From Hymenolepis diminuta (Eukaryota > Platyhelminthes > Cestoda > Cyclophyllidea > Hymenolepididae): a DNA stretch of 64,000 nt. Under the pieces are notes generated by a model. It had not been told where the DNA came from and did not search any database. It was given only the letters and a program-made list of their open reading frames with translations. Every line of letters starts with the position of its first letter. Within the stretch, counting starts at the first letter, position 1. A program made the translations under genes and the position numbers. Shown in pieces: positions 1 through 10,500 of the stretch. The DNA is taken from NCBI GenBank assembly GCA_900708905.1, contig CAADRB010000008.1, positions 2,378,445 through 2,442,444 of the forward strand. The letters are read 5' to 3'.

Positions 1-779
1 CTGTCATGGCTGAAATGCCAACAGCGTCAATTTCTCACACACGCAGAGAAATCATGAAAATCAGCGATTTCTGTTAATGCCTAATTATTTTACCAGTGAG
101 CGATAGTTGAGTAATTATTCCGTCTACTTATACCCTCCCTTTTCTTGCTACTTTAGGCATAGTCTTGCCAATTTGGAGACAATTTATACTAAAGGTTTCT
201 GCTAGAAATTAGTTGTAATTTTTAGTTAATAGTGGGATTACGGAGATTTAATAAAAGTCTTGTTTGTGTAGCATCCACTATAAGTAACTTAAAGCAGTGA
301 ATCTTCGTCAGGGTTTGTTAAATAAAACTCGGGACTAAGCAACTCTTGTAATCTACTTTGTGAACTGTTGTTAACTGTCAACCCTAGTGTTTACCCCTAC
401 AAGATCGATAAACTGTCCTAATTTATATTATTTAATGTATGTTACTCATGGGATATTTTAGTATTAAACTCCATTGTTAATGATACTTGAAATACGAAAT
501 TTTAATATAATTGCGAGACCTTGGAGATATATTTAAGGATATTTATGTTCACATGAATGCTTATGGCTATTGACATTCTCCATATAAATTCTGAGACAAT
601 AATTCAAATAAGTCGTGAGAACATATTTATCGTATATAGTAAAGTAAAATAAAATGAACACAAAATTTTTTATGTGCTTTATTAAAATGTAATTAATTTT
701 CCAAACTTATGTTAATTAATGAATTTCTTTAAGTTGTCCAAGGTCAAAGGTTATTAAGCCTTAATATTAAAGCGCAGAA
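1..779. other. AT-rich sequence upstream of the ARL2BP-like gene
   Basis: No coding exon, RNA gene or repeat was recognised here. The stretch is AT-rich and full of stops in all frames. Because the next gene starts at 780, the last few hundred bases probably hold its promoter and 5' UTR, but I see no clear core promoter element. Confidence 0.4.
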
Positions 780-1617
780 ATGGAAACTGGGGGTAAGGTT
801 TGTTTCGATAAACAAGTATATTATAGATTCCTTAGCTAATTCTCCGTCAACTTCAAATGAACCTATGGATTTTCAGGATATTATATCGTAATTTTGTTTA
901 TATTTTGTTAAATATGAAGATATGAAAGTGCCTTGACAGATTTAGACCAATCTTTGGGACACCTCGAGGAAATCATAATAAGTAAGAAATATATATACGC
1001 ATTTGTAGCTGATGAATTTAAAAATTTACAAGCAAGCTTTATTGAAGAAAACTGCCATTATTTTGGAGAAACTGAAAATAAGGATCTGCCGATGGAAGAA
1101 ATATATTACCGCTATGTAAAGTTAATTTTCAACAAACATATATTTATTTACTATACCACTAATGCCTCTTATTCCAAAAATTTTGCTATCACTTAACTCC
1201 GTTCCCTCTGATTTTTAGAAAAATCTTATTGGAAACTATATCGATAGGACGCTTGCTGAGAGATCCTCCAGATTAGATCTCCAAAATATATTTGACCAAA
1301 TGCAGTAAGTAATTTATAAATTAAATCTAGGACTCATCCATTTATTTTGTCTTCCTTTTGATTATATCTTTTAGTTCCCAATCACTCTTCTCTGATGGAG
1401 AGATCTATGATTTGTTATGCGCCCTTTGCGATTTTGAGAACTTTAAGGAATTTATGTTGGATTTTAAAAACGTATGCTTTTCGCTTGTTTGTGATTTTAT
1501 TTATTGCAGTCGAAAGAAACAATGAATGATGGACTGTCGCTTAGCAACGCATTATCTTGTCACGTCGGTATTAATGAACCTTCGCATGTGGGCGACTCCA
1601 CTGAACCAAATTCTTAA
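780..1617 (+). CDS. ARL2BP: ARL2-binding protein (BART-like), six exons
   Basis: Members of this family bind GTP-loaded ARL2/ARL3 and act at cilia, centrosomes and mitochondria. Predicted exons are 780-792, 940-981, 1009-1115, 1219-1304, 1375-1471 and 1510-1617. All junctions are GT-AG, the phases agree, and they join into 150 residues; the human protein has 163. Family-like blocks are GHLEEII, DEFKNLQ, NYIDRTL, FSDGEIYDLL and FENFKEFMLDFK, in the expected order for the all-helical BART domain; the tail is short and polar. The ATG at 780 was chosen because exon 1 ends in phase 1 and exon 2 needs exactly one base. Introns are 147, 27, 103, 70 and 38 nt. The 13-nt coding first exon is the least certain part. 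Identification rests on remembered family alignment, not a search. Confidence 0.87.
982..1008 (+). other. Candidate 27-nt intron in the ARL2BP-like gene
   Basis: The segment starts GTAAGAAAT and ends ATTTGTAG, matching both splice consensus sequences. Removing it joins the conserved helix ending EEII to the conserved DEF motif as in other BART proteins. It is 27 nt long, divisible by three and has no in-frame stop. If retained it would add about nine residues (SKKYIYAFV region) instead of truncating the protein. Confidence 0.65.
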
Positions 1618-1622
1618 ATAAA
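1617..1622 (+). promoter_or_regulatory. Poly(A) signal AATAAA overlapping the ARL2BP stop
   Basis: An AATAAA hexamer begins at the last base of the TAA stop codon (1615-1617). If used, the 3' UTR would be only about 15-30 nt. Other A-rich signals lie within the next 100 bases, so use of this one is inferred. Confidence 0.45.
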
Positions 1623-3839
1623 AATCTAAAACGTTACTTATTTATCGTCATTCGTGTTCGATAATTTTAGAATATTTAATTATCCGCTTTTGAGTACGTG
1701 TCTTTGAAATGGATATCATATTTGAGTAAGAATTTGATGCTTAGAAAGGCTGTCTTTATGATCATTGAGTCCATCAGTGTTTTATTTTTATTGTTTTCGT
1801 TTCAGCAAAGAACAGCATTGAATTATTATAATTGTTTTCATCCTTCTAATGCTACAGTAAGTTATTTTTAATTGAAACACGAAAGTAGTAAAATGTCTAG
1901 GGACTATTAGTCGCTTTGTTGATAAAGGACAAATGGTTTTATGAATTGTAATTAGATTGATAAGAGAATAGATGCAGTTATGATAGAGTCAATTAGCCTA
2001 GGGAATCAGATGTTGCAAAATCATTGATTGGGAAACGAGGTATCCATTCAGACCCTGCATCACTTATCACTTGATCTCTGAGTCCTTAAATTAATAATAA
2101 TACAAAAATGAGTGAAAGGTATTTAGACTGATAGCAGGCAAATAATAAGGAGTGGTTCTGCAAACCGATCATCCGCAATGGGAAATCTGGCAAATGAAGA
2201 AGGTGGAGGAGTTTGAAGATTTACTAATGAAAATACCCTTCTGGAAATGCTGGTAAACGCGTAGGCATTATTTGCAGGCGTCCGCAATGTACCTTCCGAA
2301 TCTATATAAAGATTGCGCTGCAGTTTCGGAGGGCATGTGTCCAGAGAGATCTTCATTCTAATCCATCATATTCATAATAACGAAAAGGAAAAAGTGTGAA
2401 AACCGATACAGTAAGAATTTTACACTGACTATTTTCAAAGATATTATATTGGATGAAATTGAGATAGGTATTTTGTGAATTTGTACTTGTTTATGGTCAA
2501 ATATCATCATTATCATTTTCCTACTTCCATTTTACCTGCCAAATAATTAGCTCCACAATGTTTTGAATCTCCCCCAGTCCTCTTTAGAAAACACTGTTTT
2601 GTTTGTAAGTTTTCTTTCTGCCCAGGCAATTTTCGGCTTAGAAGGCATTCTCTCTTTGATCCCCTCAAATAAAATTTTTCATCGGTAGTCTTTACCTATT
2701 TCCAATCATGTTAGCGGTTCGTGGAGTCTTGGAAAGATAATGGCTGAATAAAATTTTCCCAATTCAACTTTTGTAGTCACTAAGGTAGTGTCACTTTTTC
2801 AAAGTATCAGAGGCTGTTAATAAATTTGTAAAATAGGATAGCTTTTGTCAAAATATCGACTCAAGTAAAGCGATAAGCTGAACGTTTGAATTACTTCTGG
2901 ACCAATGAGGAAAAAGTTTCTCCCTCTCATATCTCAATTTCTAGCCGTCAAAAGATATTTTTGCTTCAGAGTATTTTGAAGCCTAGTAAACCAGAAGAAA
3001 TGAATACTACCTCATTCCAATCCATCATTCAATATTTTATCATATTAAAGGTTATGGCGGAAAAGTAATAATGAAAACTCACAATATTATCGACTGTCAC
3101 TTAGGTTCGCATCAGCCTGCTGCTGCTCTATTTTCATCTTCTAATTTCATTTATCTATCCTTTATTCCTCTTCTGTCCATGCGTATTCACGAATAATTAT
3201 TACTCAGTGACTGAGATAGTCAAAATACTGAGATAATTAGTGCCAGCATCTTTACATTCTATCTTTACCCTGTCATACATTGCATTTGGATGATCTTGAA
3301 TAAAGACGCACTCATTCCATATTCTTGATTCTTAACTCAGGGAAATACTTTTTGCTGGATTACCAGCATTAAAAAAATGAAGATCTAACTTCTATTGCAG
3401 GATGTACCGAGTTATATATAATAACAAAACTAATGAGTTTATCTGAAGAGCTTGATATCCAATCCACCTATTAAATTTGTGCCAACGTGAATTTCGCTGA
3501 GACGGAAAAACATCCGATGAAAATTATATAAATTTTAATTTTTCTACGTAATATAGATTTTTTACCACTACAATGAATGTGACAACGGTATAAATCTGTC
3601 CGGAGGTTAATAACATTGTGAGACGGGCCGAGCGTTGAAAGAAGAGTTTAGTATATAAAATTACAATTTTTCTCCGAAAAATAGTACACAGATGAAAGAA
3701 AGGATGGATAGGAATGGTTCCAGGTGTTTTGTTGTCTACATAGAAGGGCGAGAATAGACATGTCACTCAGAACACGGAGCTGGAGACCGGGAATTCAACG
3801 CGAACGTCGATAAACCACCGCACCTGAGCTTCTGCCATG
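1623..3839. other. Intergenic sequence, no supported gene
   Basis: AT-rich DNA with scattered short ORFs. One on the minus strand (2123-2356) lies in a slightly GC-richer patch, and one on the plus strand covers 2886-3068. Neither shows a recognisable motif or splice context. I see no gene that can be supported. Confidence 0.4.
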
Positions 3840-4149
3840 TTATGCCCGCTCAAGCCTTCTTTTCCTCTTCCCAGGTTGGCGTCCCCGTCATTGGCTGTTC
3901 CTCGGTCACAGTTATTGGTTCCATCTGTGTCATAGCTCATGATCGAGAAAGGATAACAATTATTGGTATTTTATATTTCGTTTCGGTTTCGTCGCTATTG
4001 TGTTGCATAACCGGACCGCCCGTTAGATTGTTGAGCGTACGATGGCTCATTAACTATGTCTGATACTAGCCACATTTCATGCACGTAAGTCAAGAAAGCC
4101 GGTGTTTGTTTCATTGAGGCATAAAAAGCATCGATACATTCCAGCGGCT

Positions 4150-4620
4150 CCGTGCAAACCGCTCTAGTTGCATTCTTAGGGAAGATTTGAGTGTCCTGTT
4201 GGTTCTTTCTACTTCAGCGTTACCATCCGGGTTGGAAGAAATCGTTCTTGGACGGTCTATTATAGGAGATAACTATCAAATTGTACCCCTAAAAATATGT
4301 ATGATATGTTACCCCATGATCAGGTACTCATCCCGCAAAAAAAAGTCTGAGCTATTGACTCAGATATCGACCTAGCCGTTGCATATTTAGTGGAATAATC
4401 GGCCATGATCAGTATGTGTTTGTAACTTCGTTGGATTTTTGGGAGGGGGCCTATTAAACCTATATCAAAAATTTCGTTTGGAAATACCCCAATCATGGGT
4501 TGTAAGCTGGTGGTTCGGCGACTTAGCCCGTTCAGTTGGCATTCAAACATTCAATTTAGGCAATCAATAGCGTTGACGGGCCGCCTATGCGGTTTTAGGT
4601 GCCCCATGGTAACCTAAATT
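4150..4620 (-). pseudogene. Ty3/gypsy integrase remnant
   Basis: The minus strand shows a zinc-binding-type stretch (GHLKPHRRPVNAIDCLN, about 4560-4610). A core block follows with GPLPKIQRSYKHILIMADYS, containing the first catalytic aspartate in MADYS. Further on comes DGNAEVERTNRTLKSSL, which contains the last catalytic glutamate. Frameshifts and stops separate these blocks, so no intact integrase exists. Confidence 0.8.
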
Positions 4621-4995
4621 TGGGTGTATTTGTTATACTATCTGAACTACGCAGAGCCTAGGTAACACCAAAACTGTCGGGGAACCTCTGTCTGAAGCTA
4701 ATGTATAGTCCTTTGCCTTTAACCAATAGAAAGAACCATTGGCTCCACAGAACGCGGATATCTAGACTACGTCCCTCCATTTCCCTCCTGGATGGTTTGT
4801 CTGCATCATGTATCAACTTACCATAATTGGAGTGAACTGGGCATACTCCTCTTCAGTAAACTTGTCGACGCACAGCTTATAACAACCCTGAATAATCTTG
4901 GGAATACAAGAAAAGGCACGCGCATCTCCAAAATTGGAGCCTGGTCGATGTTCTAATTTATAATAATATTTGGCTAATTTCTTGCCAACGAATTA

Positions 4996-5226
4996 TCATC
5001 CCCTCCGGTTCTTTAAAACTATGTAAATAAGCGAAGGCTTTATGGTCGATAGTAAAATAAAATCATTGGGATGTAGCAGATATCTAAAATGTTGTAGAAA
5101 CGTCTTAATTGCCAAGAACTTGCGCTTGGCAGCAAAGTAGTTCCGTTCTGAGTTGGACAGAGTTCTACTTGCGTACCTCAAGGGGTGCTCTTCGCCATCT
5201 TGAATTCGGAGCAGAACGGCCCCCAT
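4996..5226 (-). pseudogene. Ty3/gypsy RNase H remnant
   Basis: A 76-codon open stretch reads GAVLLRIQDGEEHPLRYASR and then TLSNSERNYFAAKRKFLAI, followed by a block ending HFRYLL. This is the characteristic start of the Ty3/gypsy RNase H domain, between reverse transcriptase and integrase. It is a fragment of the surrounding element. Confidence 0.85.
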
Positions 5227-5329
5227 AGTGTCATTCGATGCAACTGAGTCAAGAATGCAAGTTTCGTAGGCAGGGCCAACGTTTCGAAAAGTTAAAATTG
5301 GAGCTTTCAGCTACTCTAAAGCCGGTGAA

Positions 5330-5830
5330 CTATATCTACAAAACCCTTCACGAAGCATCTATAGTAATCTAGACCAAAAAATCGGCACACGTCTGCATTA
5401 CAGAAGGTTGACCAGTGTACAAATTTCTGTTTTATCAGGTCTGTGAGTAACTCACAAGTAGGTGACTAACATTTGGGATTTAACTTTAGGCCTTAATTGA
5501 ATAAAAACGCCTTTTGGCCTAACCAGGTATTCGTCCAGCGTCCATAAGAAAATTATTACGTTATCTAAGTGAAGCTGACCCTGTGAGGGTATCAGACCAC
5601 GTAGTACCTCATTCATTAGCCTTTAGAATGAAACAGGTGTGCTCATAAGGCCAAACCGCATCGCTTCAAATTCCTATAGACCTGTCTCTACCACAAGCGC
5701 CGTTCTTTCCCTAGATTGAGGGTCTAATTCTACCTGCAAAATCTGAAGTCAAGTGTGGAGTAGTGTGATCCAGTCATGTAATCAAACCCATCATCTCTGC
5801 GTGGTGTGGGGTACCGATTCCGTTTTGTCA
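5330..5830 (-). pseudogene. Ty3/gypsy reverse transcriptase remnant
   Basis: Broken frames on the minus strand read YPTPRR, then SRERTALVVETG, EFEAMRFGLMSTPVSF and LHLDNVIIF. These correspond to the palm region of Ty3/gypsy reverse transcriptases; the usual YLDD catalytic box appears altered to HLDN. Several stops and frame changes occur, so the sequence is a pseudogene. Confidence 0.8.
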
Positions 5831-6620
5831 CTGTGTTAATTTACAATAATCATGCAGAGGGTTACCACTATGAGTGCTGTCCAACCTGAGGAATAATAAT
5901 CTTGTTTTTAAGCATGTCAGTGATCTGGTATTGGACTGGGGCGCTTCAGGGTCTTAATGCAATGCGTTTGACGTCCTCCCCTTCCTGTCAATTGTGTATT
6001 TTGTATCGCTTGTGCCACCAGTTAGCGGAAACATTCGCGACAAAGTATTAGCTCGACCGATTCATCTAATACCTCTGTTATTATTCAAAAGGATCCAGTT
6101 CTGATATTTCCCAAGGAAATCCGTACCTAGCAAGCCATCGCCGACAATATATATTTATATAAGTGCTGGTTCCTTAACTTGAAAATCAGATTAATTGAGC
6201 CCTTGCTTTTGAAGGTGGATCCATTCACCACATCCATCACAATCATGTGTTCATGATCTCTGCGATTTCTTAACTTCTATGGGGAGTTCTCCGGCTTAAT
6301 AATTGAAATCGTTGCCACTGTGTCTTCTACAAATCTATGCGTCCGCATCCCTATCGCTATCTTTGAAGCCGGACAGACTCAGAATCCAAAGTGCACATAG
6401 GTATGGTCTCGCACTTACTCTGCATTGCTCGAGCCGGTCTTGGATTTCTGGGAGGGCAACCGGTTGGTTGGTTGAGCGTCCATGGCCGAGGAGACATTTG
6501 CGGGTAGGTGCGTTTGTCAAGTATGTTTGCAAATGCGTTGGCTTTTTAATGAGCTTTCCGATGCCCTCGCGTTCAAGAGGTCTAAGGTGGGCTTGCAGAG
6601 ACGAAGGATAAACATGATCT

Positions 6621-7543
6621 GTAAAGCGAGTCGGTACCAGGTATTCCTAATCCTCTGGTAAGAATTGGTGCCTGGTTGCTAAAGTAAGGATGACTTGTAG
6701 TTTAACGGCAAATCGGGCGCGCGGCTGCTGTCAGCCTGGGTGGAAGTTTACCATTCCTTTCGGCTCCTCCTTATGAATTCAAAGTCCGAATTTCCGGGAT
6801 TGTTCTCATCTGTAACCAGTACCCAGTAACCTTGGGGATGATGACCATGAACACCATTCTTTGTGATGGTGGACATTCAAAAAGAAGTAAGTCAGTGGAT
6901 GCGAGCCAGTGGCTTAAGAGTTTTGTGGAGTAATGGGGTCCCAATCGGGGTATGCAACTGAAGTATTATATTGGGGAGGTTGTATGCAGGAGTTACATGG
7001 GTAAAATGGATAAGGGTTCCGATAAGGCGTCTTGGGATTTGCTCTAGGTTGAAACGAGTTACAAGGGTGACAGGGGGTTCACTTTGAGTCTCTCAAGTAT
7101 CCCACCAGCGCATGTGACAAAACGGCTTGCAGTTGGAGGCTAGTTTTATATATTCGCCTTTCGTCGGTGCGTTTCATTGTCATTGGTTCTTCAATTTATT
7201 GGAAGCGGCTGATTGAGTGTTTTGACTAGCGAAGCGTTCTTATTAGCTGGCATGGTCGCTAGTTTAGCCTAGTTTCAGTTTATTTCGTAGCCCAAGGGTC
7301 TGTATTTATCAACTCTCTTTGCAATGTGAATTTATTCATCCATATTTCTCCAAATTTGTTATTAAGATTATTGCAAGATATTAACGCATGCAACTTTTCT
7401 GCTTCTCTATAAAGGATATTATAGACTACTTTTTTTCTTTGCTCTAAACATTTGATTTGCTTCGAGGCTTGTCTGAAATAATCTTTAGATATATGTTTAC
7501 GTAAAATCTTCTTTTTATAGTCTTTTTGTCCCTCACCTGCAAA
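6621..7543. other. GC-richer tail of the retroelement region, then the upstream region of the TTLL12-like gene
   Basis: Up to about 7160 the composition resembles the retroelement, but I could not assign a domain. From about 7280 the DNA is AT-rich and probably contains the 5' UTR and promoter of the gene starting at 7544. The long minus-strand ORF here (7280-7636) overlaps TTLL12 exon 1 in antisense and is not supported. Confidence 0.35.
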
Positions 7544-10500
7544 ATGGCAAACTACTCCTATGAGTATTTTCTTCGCGCTCATCGCGCTGCACTCACTGTC
7601 ATGAAGGTGCCGGAACTCTACTGGCCTACAATTCATGCTAAGCTTCTAGGGAAAGTGTTTGACGCTTCTGTGAAGTTTGAGCTGGGAATGCTCAATTACC
7701 TAAATGATAGCAATGAACCGGTAGATAGTAAATTATTCGTTTCTGTCAAGGTCGATGAAATCAAAACATCCGATCCCAGTAGGTATGTTCCAACTTCCTT
7801 TATTTTAGCGCATGTCTCTTAACTTCTAATACATTTTTAAAAATTGGTTACTAGTCGAACTTTTTTACTGCTCTTATCAAAATATATCTATACGTAAAAT
7901 ACATTCATTTATTTATCTTAGTGATAAAAATACCCTAAACTTAGGAATCAGTATTGGCAGGTGAAATCATAAATCATGTATGGTTCAAGTTTCTTAATAT
8001 TCTAAAGGTTTTGATTTGAATTTTTTTACAATCACTTTAGTCATTTTTTATACTCATTTTTTATTAACTTAATTTGGGCAGAAATTTATGACTCACATTT
8101 TCTTTAGACCGAAATTTGGAAATATCCCCTTCATTCTGATTAGAGATCGGGCTATTTTATTCTCTAGATTTGGGATATTTGAGAGTTTTATGTGTTCCTT
8201 AGGCTTTGTCTCGAAGATTGGATAGTGGGTTGGCTTATTTGGAACTTTTGATTAAATCAAATTTTCAGATTAGTCTACAATAGTTGTTATTGCGTTAAAC
8301 GGATAAAAGTCAGTCACATGAATATACTTAGCATTAACTTGGTTTTATTTGGTGGGTGTTTTATATCGGATTCATCTGAATGGAAACTCAACCTCTTTTG
8401 CACCACGAGCTGACCAAAGTAAAAATCACTCCATCTTTAATAAATTCTCTTGTTATATTGGTTCTACTATTGTCTTATTATAATTTCATATCTACTTTAG
8501 CATCTTCCTCTCTGATCATGCTTGGACTTTTCAATTGGAAGGCGTACGGAAGACTCTTGAGACAAATCCCATTCTCCTGCCTCGAATGAAAACTCTGATG
8601 TGCATTAATGATAACGATGAACAGGCTGCTATTGAAGCGATCATGCGAAAAATGTGGAAGTGAGTCATTAATAATATTATTTTTGCTTACTACCAAGTCA
8701 CTTTTCATCCATCTTTTTTCAAAAAGGACTGCTCAAATCTGGTTGTTTCGTCCTTAAGTTAGAGGATGCCTAACTTATCTTTCCCTATTTGTATTTGTGA
8801 TGTTGTAGCACATTATTGTCTTGGATAGCCAAAGGCGTATGAATATTTTTCATTAAAGTTATCATTTTTCATGGAATTCCTGTATTAGGATCTGTTACCG
8901 CAATTTTAAGATCTGGTTTGAAGTATTTCTATGGTTTAAAATCTAGGAAAAGGTGGATTAAATACTCGTATCACCTTCAAGTACAAATTTAATCATTTTT
9001 TGTGGTTATTTGAGTCTCTAGTATTGCTTTGTTTACGTTTCAAATAGTTGTATTACTTCCAGATATTATTCACTGGTCTCTGAAAAGTAGAATTATATTT
9101 TAAATGAGCAAATTCCGAGTGTTTCTTGAAGATTTTTGCAGATATATCATAGCTAACTGCGGTGCTAATAAAGTAGGAGCTTCTTGAGTCACCATGGTTT
9201 CTAATATAAAAGAAAACAATTTTAGACTAAATATTGTTCTTATTTAAATTTTTTCCTAACTTCAATTTGTGATTACCTGTTGAATTATCAACATTATCTG
9301 GTAATTGGTAGCTAATTTAATTGGGAGAAGCACTTCGACTGAATCAAATTACGTCTATGCCTTGTTTCAAAGTAAGGCGATGGTAATTCTCTGAAGGCAA
9401 GCGACAATTTGTTTAGTAACAGTGTACCGGTTTGGTTAGATTTTGTTCTCAGCTAAGTACGTCTGTTTTTCTCTACTATTTTAACATTTTTGATGACACT
9501 ATCTGTTTTATAATTTCTTTTGAAGGTTCTGTCGCCTCTATCAGATTTCTGAACCAGGCCAAAGTTTAGAGGGAGAAATTGTGCTTAAGAAGGACGTCTG
9601 GTATATTCTCGATGAATTTGGTTCTAGTCTCCAACAGTCCACCACTCCCAATGGTAAGTTTTGATTTTTTAGATCTTCTGTTGATGACCATCTAAATACA
9701 AATCCCTTGTATCTCCTAACATCTCATAATTCGTGTTTGATATAAGTGCAGTTGATTAGAGCTTAAATTATCTATTCAGAAGTCGCTTATTATTTGTTAA
9801 ATTCCGAACAACTCGCTTAATATGAATAACATCAAAAAACAGGAGGAAAATTTATATTAATACAACAGTCCAGCAAGGCTAGTCAGGTAATTTAACTAGT
9901 CAAATAACATCTCGAAGTCAGTAAGTATTGTGTTATATGCGCAAAATTTAGAAACGGTTTAGTTCATTAATAATGAACCGTGAATTATATGGAGAGACAT
10001 CATTCTTCTCTATTATTATTGATTGGTTGGTTTGTTAAATTCCGTTTTTTTTTGCTTTCTTTCTCGTTAAGTCCTCCCCATTACTGTGTTGTAGATTATT
10101 GACATTATGTTTCTTCTAAAAGCTCGGGAACCGATGTACTTTTTTTCGTTTTTTTTGTATTAGTTAACGTGGCTTCCCTTCTGTACGTTCCCGAACAACT
10201 CTGCTATTCCATCTTCTGGCCTATTGAAGACTTGCACAAAGAAGGTATCGTACATCCCTTCCTTCATTTCATAATTATTTTCACACATCACTTCTTGTAT
10301 CAGTCGAATTATTTAAATCTTTGCGGGTAGATACATTGACAGTTGACTGGATGTCGGCGATCAAGGATGAGGAGAAGAAGGCCCTTCTGCTGATTCCGTG
10401 GGAAGGAGGAGACTTTTCGGACAGGTCATCAGCTCATTCCTTTGTGCTCACCGATGAATTCTTCTCAGTAAGTTGGACTGGATCTGTTATATATCTTCTG

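Larger units (their letters stand above)
3840..6620 (-). mobile_element. Decayed Ty3/gypsy LTR retrotransposon
   Basis: Read on the minus strand from high to low coordinates, the segment shows reverse transcriptase remnants (about 5330-5830), an RNase H block (4996-5226) and integrase (about 4150-4620). That is the Ty3/gypsy pol order. All frames are broken by stops and frameshifts, so the copy is inactive. It is GC-richer than its surroundings. Terminal repeats were not recognised. The right end is uncertain; GC-richer sequence continues to about 7160 and may include gag or the 5' end. The element separates the ARL2BP-like and TTLL12-like genes. Confidence 0.8.

Noticed and set aside
7280..7636. 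118-codon minus-strand ORF
   Set aside because: It overlaps TTLL12 exon 1 in antisense and has no family signal; the plus-strand frame is clearly the coding one.
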